Shown here: positions 35,052 to 43,150 of the stretch, piece by piece
Position numbering within the stretch: position 1 is the first letter of the stretch
Layout of the letters: every line of letters begins with the position of its first letter
NCBI RefSeq assembly: GCF_900155585.1
Contig: NZ_LT707418.1
Coordinates: 248,001 to 312,000 of the forward strand
Source: Aedoeadaptatus urinae
Lineage (GTDB): Bacteria; Bacillota; Clostridia; Tissierellales; Peptoniphilaceae
Direction of reading: 5' to 3'
Length of the DNA stretch: 64,000 bases
The notes under the pieces: generated by a model
The model's input: the letters and a program-made list of their open reading frames with translations, nothing else
Databases searched by the model: none
Told to the model about the DNA's origin: nothing
Made by a program: the position numbers and the translations under genes

Positions 35052-36309
35052 AGCGCCTCCTTACATAGGGTTCCAAGCGGTGCCAGGACCGCTTCGGCAA
35101 GGTCGCCGTCATGGTTACGCCATCGGCTTCGTAATTTAAGCTTTCCACCGGATAGTGATTTTTTATGGCTTCGACCTGGTCCATGTCGTTAAAGGAAAAT
35201 TTCAAGTCCACCTTCACGTAAAGATCCTCGATTTTTCTCTGCACGGCCTCGTAAAAGTAATCGAAGGCTTCGTCGTATTTACAGGAGCCGTAGATTACCG
35301 TATCCTCCGACGGAGCAAAGGGCAGCTTCTTGCCCTCCATGCGATCTTTCTTGTTGACAAACAAGAGGCCGGGCACGTGGCCTGCGCCTAAATCGTTTAA
35401 AAGCTTACGCGTCGTGTCGTAGCGCAGGACGCCGTCTTCGGCGGAGCCGTCGATGACGTGGATAATGAGATCCGAATCCTTCAGCTCTTCAAGGGTGGTG
35501 TGAAAGGCCTCCACCAGGGTGGTGGGCAGATTGGAAATAAAGCCTACGGTGTCCGTGACGTAAACCACCAAGCCGTCGGGCAGGCGAATGCGGCGGGTGT
35601 CCGGGTCCAGAGAGGCGAAGGGCATGTCTTCCACATAGACCTCACGGCCCTTGGCGTTGGATTCCTTCAGCAGACGGTTCATCACCGAGGATTTCCCCGC
35701 ATTGGTATAGCCCACTAAGGCGATGGCGGGCACTTGGGAGTTGACGCGATTTTTTCTACCGGTATCACGAATCTTTCGGGCCTGCTTCAATTTCTTCTTC
35801 ACCCGCTGAATGTCTTCGGCAATGCGCCGGCGGTCGATTTCAAGCTTTTGCTCCCCGGGGCCACGGGTGCCGATGCCGCCGCCCAGTCGGGAGTAATTTT
35901 TCTTTCCGATTAAGTGGCTCTTGCCGTATTCCAGCTGAGCCAAATAAACCTGGAGCTTGCCCACATCGGTCTTCGCCCGTGAGGCAAAAATATCTAAGAT
36001 CAAAGCCGTGCGGTCCAACACGTCGACCTGCAGCGTCTTTTCGATTTCCCGCATTTGAATGCCGGAAAGGGCTTGGTCGAAGATCACCAGGTCGATGTCT
36101 TCGGCGAGGACAAAATCCTTCAGCTCGTCGAGCTTACCCTTTCCCATAAGCGTCGCCGGATTGTAGGCGCGAACCTTTTGTTCGATGGAAGCGATCACGT
36201 CGCCGCCCGCCACCTCCACCAGGGCGTTCAGTTCTTTTAAGCTTTCCTCGTAATAGCTTTGGGACTCGTCGTAAACCGACGCCGTCACCACTCGTTCTCT
36301 TTTTTCCAT
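35044..36309 (-). CDS. hflX: Ribosome-binding GTPase HflX
   Basis: 421 aa GTPase that splits stalled or stressed 70S ribosomes. N-terminal HflX domain (VEVAGGDVIASIEQKV; LSGIQMREIEKTL; LDIFASRAKTDVGKLQV), glycine linker RLGGGIGTRGPGEQKLE, then G1 ALVGYTNAGKSSVMNRL, G3 DTVGFISNLP and G4 NKKDRM. Own promoter in the divergent gap with the PBP1A-like gene; RBS AGGAGG. First gene of hflX-yigZ-nadE. Confidence 0.96.
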   Translation of the reverse strand: MEKRERVVTASVYDESQSYYEESLKELNALVEVAGGDVIASIEQKVRAYNPATLMGKGKLDELKDFVLAEDIDLVIFDQALSGIQMREIEKTLQVDVLDRTALILDIFASRAKTDVGKLQVYLAQLEYGKSHLIGKKNYSRLGGGIGTRGPGEQKLEIDRRRIAEDIQRVKKKLKQARKIRDTGRKNRVNSQVPAIALVGYTNAGKSSVMNRLLKESNAKGREVYVEDMPFASLDPDTRRIRLPDGLVVYVTDTVGFISNLPTTLVEAFHTTLEELKDSDLIIHVIDGSAEDGVLRYDTTRKLLNDLGAGHVPGLLFVNKKDRMEGKKLPFAPSEDTVIYGSCKYDEAFDYFYEAVQRKIEDLYVKVDLKFSFNDMDQVEAIKNHYPVESLNYEADGVTMTATLPKRSWHRLEPYVRRRYV

Positions 36310-36336
36310 GTCGCCTCCTGCCTAAGCTTCTTTTTA

Positions 36337-36365
36337 AATATACACAACCTTGCTCTTCTACGCAA
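36337..36365 (-). promoter_or_regulatory. Promoter of hflX
   Basis: TTGCGT (36360-36365), 17-base spacer, TATATT (36337-36342) on the minus strand. It overlaps the divergent promoter at 36356-36384. Confidence 0.7.
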
Positions 36366-36384
36366 CAATGGCCCATGATATAAT
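36356..36384 (+). promoter_or_regulatory. Promoter of the PBP1A-like gene
   Basis: TTCTAC (36356-36361), 17-base spacer, TGATATAAT (extended -10, TATAAT at 36379-36384). The -35 of this promoter and of hflX overlap, so the two may compete. Confidence 0.68.
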
Positions 36385-36402
36385 GACGAAAAGGGGGTTT
36401 CC

Positions 36403-39246
36403 ATGCGGTTCAAACACGTCTTTCGCCACAAAAAAACGTGGCAATTAATTTTCGCCGGCCTGCTACTGATTTTCGTCCTGCTCGCCGGCATCGCGGCCAT
36501 TTGGATGGTATCCATACTAAAGGACCTTCCGGCCGTGGATTTTAAGGACCTGACCACGTCCATTCCGCAAACATCATACATACTAGACGCCGAGGGCGGG
36601 ACCATCGACGAGGTGGATCCCTCCGTCTTCAGCGAAAACATCCCCATCGATCAGGTGCCGGATCACGTGAAACAGGCCTTCCTCGCCGTGGAAGACCGCA
36701 GCTTTTACAATCACCACGGCTTGGACGCGCGGCAGCTGGCGGCGAGCATCCTCGCCAATGCAAAAAGCGGCGCCATCGAACGCGGCGCCTCCACCATTAC
36801 TCAGCAATTAGTGAAGAATGTTTATTTAAGCGGCGAGCAATCCCTTGACCGAAAAATTAAAGAGGCCTACCTCACCTTGGGCATGGAAGAAAGGTTAAGC
36901 AAGGACGCTATTTTGGAAGCCTACTTAAACCGCGTGGACTTAGGTCTGGGCAGTCAGGGCATCGAGGCGGCGTCAAACGCCTACTTCTCAAAACACGCCA
37001 AGGATTTGACCATGGAGGAAGGCGCCCTCTTGGCGGGCATCGTGAAATCCCCCGCCACCTACCAGCCGGTGAAGCGAATCCCCACGGAAGAAAACGACGG
37101 CACCGGCGTCATCGCCACCCAGGTCATCGGCGATCAATCCTTTGATTTAGTGGCAAACCCCAGGGCGACGGAGCGAAAAAATATCGTCCTTCGTTCCATG
37201 GCACAGGCAGGCTATCTCTCTAAAGAGGATGCCGACACCTACAGCCGGGCCCCTATTTCCTTTACGCCGAGAGAGGCGCCCCCCGCCCCCTACTCGTCTT
37301 ACGTCGCCGATGTCGTAGCCGACGAAGCCATTTCCATTATGGCGAAGATTCGACACATGGACCGCAAGGCCGCGGAGAAGCTGGTCCGCGAAGGCGGGCT
37401 CACCATTCAGTCCACTATCGTCGGAGACTTCCAAAAAAAAATGGACGCCCTTTACGATAGCTATCCCGCTCTGGTGGCACGTGGCAAAGACAGGGGCGCG
37501 AGCTTTATGGACTTTACCACCGACGATGAAAATCGCATCGTCGACGACGAAGGAAGTATTCTCTATTATCCCTACGACGAGCTTTTCGACGAAAAGGGCA
37601 ATATGCACCTGCCCTCAGGCGCATTTACGAAAACCGATGACGGCTTGGAAATCGACGGCGAGTATTTTTCCGCTTCCGACGGCAATGTACTCTTAAAAAA
37701 TCTTTACTACCGAGACGAAAAAAACAATCTGCGCACCATCGCCGGTGCGGGTACGGTCTTTCAGGAAGGGGATCTGAAAAGCCCCGATCGTCTTCTCATT
37801 CAGGGCGATCTTTACGACGAATACAAAGATGCCATGGAGATTACGGAAGACGAACTCGTTCTCCCCTCAGAGCTGTTTCTTCTGCCGGATAAGGGCAGTC
37901 TGCAGCCGCAATCGGCGGCAATCATCGCCGACAATGCAACCGGCGCCGTGGTGGCTCTCGCCGGCGGCAACGATCTGAAAGATCCCGCCCGCCTTCGTTA
38001 CAACCACTTGAAGAGCAAGCGGCAACCGGGGACGGCCATCGTGCCCCTCACTACCTATCTCGCCGCCTTAAGTCAGGGCGATACCCTGGCCACCTCTTAC
38101 GACGACACGCCCATGCGCATCGACGGGAATATTTGGCCCCTGACCGATTCCTTTTACGGCTACGACGTCCTGTCCGATGCTGCCGCCAACAGCCGCATCG
38201 CCATTAGCGGAAAAATTTTAGAGCGCTACGGCTTTGAACCTATCTTGAAAAATCTCTCGCGCCTGGGACTCTATAGCGGCAATCGCGCTGCCGATGGGGT
38301 CAAGACGCCAAAGGAAAATTCCAAGCGCCACGACCTCACCTACGACGCCATGGCGGCGGGAAATTTCGTCGACGGCGTCGATCTCATGAAACTCACCGGC
38401 GCTTACGCCCGCATCGCATCGCCTTTAAACGCGGCTAACTACACGGTGCAAAAAATCACCGATCGCAAAGGCAACGTCATTTACGAGCACGAAAAAACCG
38501 CCGCGAAGGAACAGCCCGGCGAAGATATACTCCTTCGCTACGCCCTAAGCAGGTCGCCTCTGGCGAAAAGCCTTCAGGTTGCCGGCTACGACGCCTTTGC
38601 CATCTCGGGCACGAACAAGTACAAGGCCGATTACTTCGCCTTAGGCGCCACGCCGAAATACACCTACAGCTTGTGGATGGGAAGCGAGCTTCAAAAGCTT
38701 TCTCTCGCCGGCGACAAAAGCCTGACGGAAAGCTTCTACGCCTCCCTCGTCTCCATACCCGGCGATACAAATCAGTGGGAGCTGCCGAAGGATTTCGAAA
38801 TGCACGAGGTCAGCGACAAGACCGGGCTTTTGGCCACGCGCTACGCGCGCCGCGCCCGCTCCACCGTGACCTTGCCCTTCCTGCCCAAGACGGCGCCGAC
38901 CGAGGAAACGGAAAATTATACGAGAAAACTCATCTGCTCCGTATCCGGCCAGTTGGCCTCCACCTACTGTCCCTACGAATCCATTACCTACGGTTATTAC
39001 TTCATTCGTCCCAAGGGCTACGATCCCGAAGAGTTCGACGGCATTTACCCTAAGGACTACTACACTCTTCCCACGGGTCACTGCCAAGTTCACACCAAGG
39101 AATGGTATGACGAGCAAAACCAAGAAACCGAGGACGAAGATCAGCAAAATGACAATGGCACCCGTCAAAGCAAATCAAGCCTTCAAGGCAAAACCCAACG
39201 GCAAGGCAAAACTCAACGCCAAAGCAAAACCGGACGACGCCGTTAG
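36403..39246 (+). CDS. Class A PBP-like peptidoglycan glycosyltransferase with degenerate transpeptidase domain
   Basis: 947 aa. Cytoplasmic basic start, membrane anchor (about residues 14-36), then an intact GT51 glycosyltransferase domain: VEDRSFYNHHGLD with catalytic E97, GASTITQQL, RKIKEAYL and ILEAYLNRVDLG. The C-terminal transpeptidase-like domain aligns by its flanks, but every catalytic motif is altered: SxxK reads T544-A-I-V547 (in RQPGTAIVPLTTY), SxN reads S597-R-I599, and KTG reads I734-S-G736. It should polymerise glycan strands but not cross-link or bind beta-lactams covalently. The C-terminal tail is basic and contains repeated GKTQRQ units. It is full length with no frameshift. 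Followed by a 44-codon basic gene. Confidence 0.9.
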   Translation: MRFKHVFRHKKTWQLIFAGLLLIFVLLAGIAAIWMVSILKDLPAVDFKDLTTSIPQTSYILDAEGGTIDEVDPSVFSENIPIDQVPDHVKQAFLAVEDRSFYNHHGLDARQLAASILANAKSGAIERGASTITQQLVKNVYLSGEQSLDRKIKEAYLTLGMEERLSKDAILEAYLNRVDLGLGSQGIEAASNAYFSKHAKDLTMEEGALLAGIVKSPATYQPVKRIPTEENDGTGVIATQVIGDQSFDLVANPRATERKNIVLRSMAQAGYLSKEDADTYSRAPISFTPREAPPAPYSSYVADVVADEAISIMAKIRHMDRKAAEKLVREGGLTIQSTIVGDFQKKMDALYDSYPALVARGKDRGASFMDFTTDDENRIVDDEGSILYYPYDELFDEKGNMHLPSGAFTKTDDGLEIDGEYFSASDGNVLLKNLYYRDEKNNLRTIAGAGTVFQEGDLKSPDRLLIQGDLYDEYKDAMEITEDELVLPSELFLLPDKGSLQPQSAAIIADNATGAVVALAGGNDLKDPARLRYNHLKSKRQPGTAIVPLTTYLAALSQGDTLATSYDDTPMRIDGNIWPLTDSFYGYDVLSDAAANSRIAISGKILERYGFEPILKNLSRLGLYSGNRAADGVKTPKENSKRHDLTYDAMAAGNFVDGVDLMKLTGAYARIASPLNAANYTVQKITDRKGNVIYEHEKTAAKEQPGEDILLRYALSRSPLAKSLQVAGYDAFAISGTNKYKADYFALGATPKYTYSLWMGSELQKLSLAGDKSLTESFYASLVSIPGDTNQWELPKDFEMHEVSDKTGLLATRYARRARSTVTLPFLPKTAPTEETENYTRKLICSVSGQLASTYCPYESITYGYYFIRPKGYDPEEFDGIYPKDYYTLPTGHCQVHTKEWYDEQNQETEDEDQQNDNGTRQSKSSLQGKTQRQGKTQRQSKTGRRR

Positions 39247-39302
39247 CTTTCTTGTGTAAATTCAATCCGTATCGGGTATGGTCATAACATAAGGAGGCGG
39301 CA

Positions 39303-39437
39303 ATGAAACTATATAAAATCGTAAAATGGGCGGCACTTTCCAAAGGTGCCAAAGCCATGAGAAAAAAACCCGTACGCAAAGCGGCAGCGAGCTTCGTAAA
39401 AAGCTACGCTCTTTGGAAAATTATTCGCAGAAAATAA
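39303..39437 (+). CDS. 44-aa highly basic small protein
   Basis: A short frame with an excellent AGGAGG site 5-6 bases before ATG 39303-39305, stop TAA 39435-39437, and a strong terminator 4 bases later: gene architecture despite its size. The product has 11 Lys and 4 Arg with no acidic residue (net about +15), with Trp/Tyr/Phe/Leu/Ile spaced among them (MKLYKIVKWAALSKGAK at the start, LWKIIRRK at the end), so an amphipathic helix that binds membrane, nucleic acid or wall polymer is plausible. No known family is recognised. It follows the PBP1A-like gene by 56 bases on the same strand; no separate promoter is clear. Confidence 0.72.
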   Translation: MKLYKIVKWAALSKGAKAMRKKPVRKAAASFVKSYALWKIIRRK

Positions 39438-39441
39438 AATC

Positions 39442-39472
39442 AGCCCTCGCCGGTAAAGAGCGAGGGCTTTTT
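39442..39472 (+). terminator. Bidirectional terminator between the small basic gene and folD
   Basis: AGCCCTCGC (39442-39450) pairs with GCGAGGGCT (39460-39468), 9-base loop, followed by TTTTT on the plus strand. On the minus strand a looser T-rich run (ATTTTATTTT) follows, so it can also end folD transcripts. Confidence 0.9.
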
Positions 39473-39487
39473 CATGAAAATATTAAA

Positions 39488-40309
39488 TCAGTCGATAAAC
39501 ATATTGTCCAAGAGGAGCAGGTTCGTCAGGCTGCCTACGCCGCCGGGAACGGAAGTTACATACTGCGCCTTGTCGACGACGGCGTCGAAGTCCACGTCGC
39601 CTGTCATCTTGCCCTCGTCGTCGAAGGCGATGCCGCAGTCGATGATCCACTGGTCCTCCGACACAAAATTCGCATCGACCCAACGAGATTGGCCGGTACC
39701 GTAGACGACGACGTCGTGTTCCTTTGCCAGGGCGGGAATATCTTTCGTACGGGAATGGCCGATGGTCACCGTGGCGTTTTTATCCAAGAGCATCATGGCC
39801 AGGGGCTTTCCGATGACCATGGAGCGATTAATAATGAGCACGCGCTTTCCTTCCAGCTCGCCCATGGCTTCGGCGATCGTGGCGGCGCTTTTCGCCGTAG
39901 CGGGCATCATGGTTCCCTTGCCCTTAAAGATCCGCCACTGATTGATCGGGCTTAAACAGTCGATGTCTTTTTCCGGTTGAATGGCGGCGTCGATTGCCTC
40001 AGCGTCCAAATGACCGGGCAAGGGGTGGAAGATTAAGATTCCGCCGAAGCGCTCGTCCATATTACCCCGTGTAACTTCCGACAAAATTTCGCTTTCCGTA
40101 ACGAGCTCCGGAAAGGTTGATACCTCGACGGGGATTCTGACATTTTCCGCCGATTTTATAATGGCTCTTTCATAGCTTATATCCGCCGGATTGTCGCCGA
40201 CGCGAAGAATTAAAAGCTTATATCCCACTTCCCGCTCTTTAGCAAAGGCGGCCTTTTTCGACAGCTCCTCGAGAAGTTTCTTCCGAATACCGGACACGTC
40301 AAATTTCAT
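39488..40309 (-). CDS. FolD-like methylene-THF dehydrogenase/cyclohydrolase homologue, variant active site
   Basis: 273 aa, slightly shorter than FolD. Overall plan conserved: N-terminal catalytic half, PEKDIDCLSP with D115/D117, NRSMVIGKPLAMMLL nucleotide loop, GHSRTKDI and SVPGGVGSLT. But the catalytic lysine, four residues after the conserved Tyr in FolD (YxxxK), is Ile50 here (Y46-E-R-A-I50-I-K52), and the conserved QLPLP glutamine is Phe94 (ILIFHPLPGH). In FolD the Lys is needed for cyclohydrolase chemistry, so this protein may be dehydrogenase-only or have another substrate. Single gene with AGGAGG upstream, behind the nlpC terminator. Confidence 0.82.
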   Translation of the reverse strand: MKFDVSGIRKKLLEELSKKAAFAKEREVGYKLLILRVGDNPADISYERAIIKSAENVRIPVEVSTFPELVTESEILSEVTRGNMDERFGGILIFHPLPGHLDAEAIDAAIQPEKDIDCLSPINQWRIFKGKGTMMPATAKSAATIAEAMGELEGKRVLIINRSMVIGKPLAMMLLDKNATVTIGHSRTKDIPALAKEHDVVVYGTGQSRWVDANFVSEDQWIIDCGIAFDDEGKMTGDVDFDAVVDKAQYVTSVPGGVGSLTNLLLLDNMFID

Positions 40310-40322
40310 TTATTCCTCCTAT

Positions 40323-40345
40323 AAAAAAAGAGCGGCGAACCGCTC
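40323..40345 (-). terminator. Terminator after the NlpC/P60 gene
   Basis: GAGCGG (40330-40335) pairs with CCGCTC (40340-40345), tetraloop, followed by TTTTTTTAT on the minus strand. A TG-T-TATAAT element at 40360-40365 lies just upstream, so any transcript started there would meet this hairpin before folD. Confidence 0.87.
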
Positions 40346-40360
40346 CTTGCCTATATTTAA

Positions 40361-41434
40361 TTATAACACACGCGTCGCATTTACAAAACGCGAGCTGTAA
40401 TAATTTTCGGACAGTTTATTTTGTTTGACGCGACCGCTTCCGCTGGCTGCGTGGATGAAGGTGTCGTTGCCGATGTAGATGGCTACGTGGCTGACACCCT
40501 TGCCGGTGGTGTTGAAGAAAATCAAGTCGCCGGGTTGTAATTGAGATCTGTCAATTTGTGTACCTACTTGAGATTGAGCAGAAGAGGTTCTGGGAAGAGA
40601 AATTCCCAGTTCTCTAACATAAATGGCATATACCAGACCGGAGCAGTCGTAGCCGCCGTCGCCGGTTGCGCCCCATACGTAGGGAGTACCCATTTTGCTG
40701 AATGCGGAATTGATGACTTGTTGTGCTTTCGCTCCGTCGACTTTCGGTGCGGCAACAACAGGTTCGGCAACCTTCTTGACCGGTGCCTGTTTTTGAATGA
40801 TGTCGCGTTGAACGGCCTTGACGCCGCCTTTACCGAAATCCAAATAGTTGGGGTCGATTTGGAAATCCTTGCCTTCTTCGTTAAGAATAATGAAGAGGCC
40901 GTCCTTGTAGCTGACTACATTGACCGTTTGGTTCTTTGCCAATTGGTAAACGCCGTTGGCGTTTTCAAGCTTCAAATTTTGTTTTACCTTCGCCGGCGTG
41001 GAGTAGGGACCTTGAATCGCTTCGATGTTCGCTTTTTCTACGGAACCGAAGAGGCCGTCTTCCGTATTTACCGCTACGGTGTTCGGATAATGCTTAACCG
41101 TTTGAAGGGTTTCGCCGATAAAAAGGTTACGAACGACCTTGCCGTCTTTTTTCAAAATGGCATTTTTCTTTACCGTGTAGTATTGGGGCTTGCCCTCGGT
41201 GACGAGGATCTTTTCCTTCGGAACGGTCACTTTCGCGTTGCCCTTTTGGACTATGTAACCGCGTTCGTTTGTGTCGACTATATTTGCTTGTTCTTCAACG
41301 GCAAAAGTCAATTGGCTGCCACTATACAATGTGGTGTTATGATCCTGCACAAAAATGCCGGTATCTCTCAGACCTACGATCGAAATGATTGCCAACGCAG
41401 TCGTTCCGACGGCAAGCTTGAACTTTTGTTTCAT
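40361..41434 (-). CDS. Secreted NlpC/P60 cell-wall hydrolase with SH3-like N-terminal domains
   Basis: 357 aa. Signal peptide (KQKFKLAVGTTALAIISIVG), an SH3b-like region (about residues 35-215), an Ala/Pro/Lys linker, and an NlpC/P60 endopeptidase domain with catalytic C264 (YDCSGLVY), H316 (VSHVAIYIGN) and H328 (FIHAAS). Expected to cut peptidoglycan stem peptides (gamma-D-Glu-diamino acid bonds). The start ATG 41432-41434 has AAGGAGTG 10 bases away; the frame extends 31 codons upstream through the leader but without a signal peptide. The leader and upstream DNA carry an extended -10 promoter and a WalR-type box, fitting a wall hydrolase under WalRK-like control. Confidence 0.92.
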   Translation of the reverse strand: MKQKFKLAVGTTALAIISIVGLRDTGIFVQDHNTTLYSGSQLTFAVEEQANIVDTNERGYIVQKGNAKVTVPKEKILVTEGKPQYYTVKKNAILKKDGKVVRNLFIGETLQTVKHYPNTVAVNTEDGLFGSVEKANIEAIQGPYSTPAKVKQNLKLENANGVYQLAKNQTVNVVSYKDGLFIILNEEGKDFQIDPNYLDFGKGGVKAVQRDIIQKQAPVKKVAEPVVAAPKVDGAKAQQVINSAFSKMGTPYVWGATGDGGYDCSGLVYAIYVRELGISLPRTSSAQSQVGTQIDRSQLQPGDLIFFNTTGKGVSHVAIYIGNDTFIHAASGSGRVKQNKLSENYYSSRFVNATRVL

Positions 41435-41535
41435 GTAAAAACAACACTCCTTATTCCTTATAAAATCCCCGGTGGAAAGCCCGGTTTTAAGGGGTTTCCC
41501 ATCCGAAATTAGACTTTTCTTAATCATCTTTTGGA

Positions 41536-41541
41536 ATTATA
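41536..41541 (-). promoter_or_regulatory. -10 element of the NlpC/P60 gene promoter
   Basis: TATAAT with an upstream TG (TG-T-TATAAT) on the minus strand; the -35 position holds TTACAT, a weak match, as expected for an activator-dependent promoter. It gives a leader of about 95 bases containing a GC-rich stem near 41467-41500 (CCCC/GGGG flanking paired CCGG). Confidence 0.68.
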
Positions 41542-41583
41542 ACACAGATGGTTACTGAATGTAACAATTTGATAGGTCAATTA

Positions 41584-41600
41584 TGTTACTTCTCTGTTAC
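41584..41600 (+). promoter_or_regulatory. WalR-type direct repeat upstream of the NlpC/P60 gene
   Basis: TGTTAC-TTCTC-TGTTAC matches the WalR (YycF) consensus TGTWAH-N5-TGTWAH exactly. It lies 43 bases upstream of the -10 of the hydrolase gene. Two more GTTAC/GTAAC half-sites occur at 41551-41565 over the -35 region. It is also within reach of mgtE. Confidence 0.68.
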
Positions 41601-41651
41601 AGTTCCATGACTTTTTATTTCTTTATTAACGACCCTATAAGCTTTAACGGG

Positions 41652-41681
41652 CTGACTTTCACCGGAATTGAATGGTATACT
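41652..41681 (+). promoter_or_regulatory. Promoter of mgtE
   Basis: CTGACT (41652-41657), 18-base spacer, TATACT (41676-41681). The leader to the TTG start is about 25 bases, too short for an M-box magnesium riboswitch. Confidence 0.65.
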
Positions 41682-41713
41682 GTTTAAAGATAAGTTACGG
41701 GAGGTGAAGGTTA

Positions 41714-43072
41714 TTGGAATATGAATCCGACTACGAATTATTAAAAGAAGAGATAGAGATGTGTATTACCGAAGGTCATGTGGAAGCGTGTAAGGAAATT
41801 TTCGACAATTATCACGCCGTGGATATCGATGAGGTGCTCGACGATTTAGACTCGACGGATCTGCAATACTTTCTTTTTATGCTGGATCCGGAAAATATTG
41901 CAGATCTCTTAGAAAATGCCGAGGACGAGCTTCAGGTTAAAATCGCCCGCTTCTATTCGACGACAGAATTAATCGATATTTTCAGTTTCATGACCAATGC
42001 CGATGTCGCTGATCTGTTGGGGCTTTTGCCTACGATCAAACGCAAGGACATTCTTAACTATATGAAGAAAAGCGAATCGAATATCCTGAATATGATTCTT
42101 TCTTACGACGACGACAGCGCCGCCAGAATCATGACCACGGAATTTTTGTCCTTGAAACAGTCCTTAACCGTGCGCGAGGCTCTCTTAAAGATTAAAGAAA
42201 TCGCCCCTACAACCGAAATTATCGAATCGATTTTTATTACGGACAATTTGCACCGACTGCAGGGGATCGTGGATTTGCGGGACATTCTCGTAGCGCCGGG
42301 CTTTATGCCTTTGGCTGATCTCGTCGAGAACCATCCCTTCTTCGTCTATGCCGATCAGGATCAGGAAGAAGCCGCCAATTTAATCTACAAGTACGACCTG
42401 AAATATTTGCCCGTTGTCAATAAAAATGAAGCCATCCTCGGAGTCATTACCAGCGACGACATTATCGAGGTAATGGAAGAAGAACATAACGAAGACATTC
42501 TCGCTATGGGTGGGGTTTCGAAGGATGAAGAATACGACTCGAACTTTTTTCACTCCGTCAAAAGTCGCCTCCCTTGGCTCGTGATCAATCTCTTTACGGC
42601 CTTTATGGCCTCGGCGGTGGTGGCCATGTTTGAAGATACCATCAGTCAGGTGGTTGCCCTGGCCGCCGCCATGCCCATTGTCACAGGGATGGGAGGCAAT
42701 GCCGGCAATCAGGCGCTGTCCATCGTATTAACCAGCTTGGCTCGAGACGAAATCAGCTTGGAAGAAGACCTGCCCCTGGTATTGAAGGAAATCGGCCTCG
42801 GCCTTTTCGACGGTGCGGTTATCGGCCTTTTCGCGGGCTTCGTCCTCTATTGGAAATACCACAATTTTTATTTAGGGCTGATTATCTTCGCCGCCATGAT
42901 TTTAAACATGATCATCGCCGGAATCGTCGGCTTCCTGTTGCCCTTGCTTTTCGACAAGCTGAAAATCGATCCCGCCATCTCCTCTCCCATATTCCTCACG
43001 ACCTTTACGGATGTCTGCGGTTTCTTTATTTTCCTCGGCCTGGCATCCACCCTGTTACCCAAATTGCTTTAG
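41714..43072 (+). CDS. mgtE: MgtE-family magnesium transporter
   Basis: 452 aa Mg2+ channel/transporter. Cytoplasmic N domain of helical repeats (residues 1-125), two CBS domains (about 130-255, ending GVITSDDIIEVMEEEHNED), a connecting helix and five membrane segments with GMGGNAGNQALSIVLTSLARDE, the pore signature. Start is TTG (41714-41716): GGGAGGTG stands 7 bases upstream, the nearby ATG is out of frame, and the next in-frame ATG would remove 15 residues. In MgtE homologues Mg2+ itself closes the pore through the N and CBS domains. Confidence 0.95.
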   Translation: MEYESDYELLKEEIEMCITEGHVEACKEIFDNYHAVDIDEVLDDLDSTDLQYFLFMLDPENIADLLENAEDELQVKIARFYSTTELIDIFSFMTNADVADLLGLLPTIKRKDILNYMKKSESNILNMILSYDDDSAARIMTTEFLSLKQSLTVREALLKIKEIAPTTEIIESIFITDNLHRLQGIVDLRDILVAPGFMPLADLVENHPFFVYADQDQEEAANLIYKYDLKYLPVVNKNEAILGVITSDDIIEVMEEEHNEDILAMGGVSKDEEYDSNFFHSVKSRLPWLVINLFTAFMASAVVAMFEDTISQVVALAAAMPIVTGMGGNAGNQALSIVLTSLARDEISLEEDLPLVLKEIGLGLFDGAVIGLFAGFVLYWKYHNFYLGLIIFAAMILNMIIAGIVGFLLPLLFDKLKIDPAISSPIFLTTFTDVCGFFIFLGLASTLLPKLL

Positions 43073-43095
43073 CACTTTGAAAATTTTATAAATGC

Positions 43096-43133
43096 AAAAA
43101 CCGAAGGCATTTATTTCGCCTTCGGCTTTTTTT
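43096..43133 (+). terminator. Bidirectional terminator between mgtE and the SLH gene
   Basis: CCGAAGGC (43101-43108) pairs with GCCTTCGG (43118-43125); TTTTTTT on the plus strand and TTTTTG on the minus strand follow. Ends both convergent transcripts. Confidence 0.9.
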
Positions 43134-43150
43134 CGTCTTGTGAGACCTTT

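Noticed and set aside
39160-39243. Short tandem GKTQRQ-coding repeats as a mobile or CRISPR-like array
   Set aside because: Only two to three degenerate copies inside the C-terminal tail of the PBP1A-like gene, in frame; a simple low-complexity tail.
40355-40375. Promoter-like TG-T-TATAAT ahead of folD
   Set aside because: It overlaps the end of the NlpC/P60 gene and is followed at once by that gene's terminator; the -35 is poor. Not listed as a promoter, only noted with the terminator.
40541-41512. 323-codon open frame on the plus strand opposite the NlpC/P60 gene
   Set aside because: The minus-strand gene has a signal peptide, catalytic Cys/His residues and an SD; the opposite frame has no recognisable domain or start signal.
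41601-41713. Possible M-box riboswitch before mgtE
   Set aside because: The promoter at 41652-41681 leaves about 25 bases of leader, far too short for the M-box fold.
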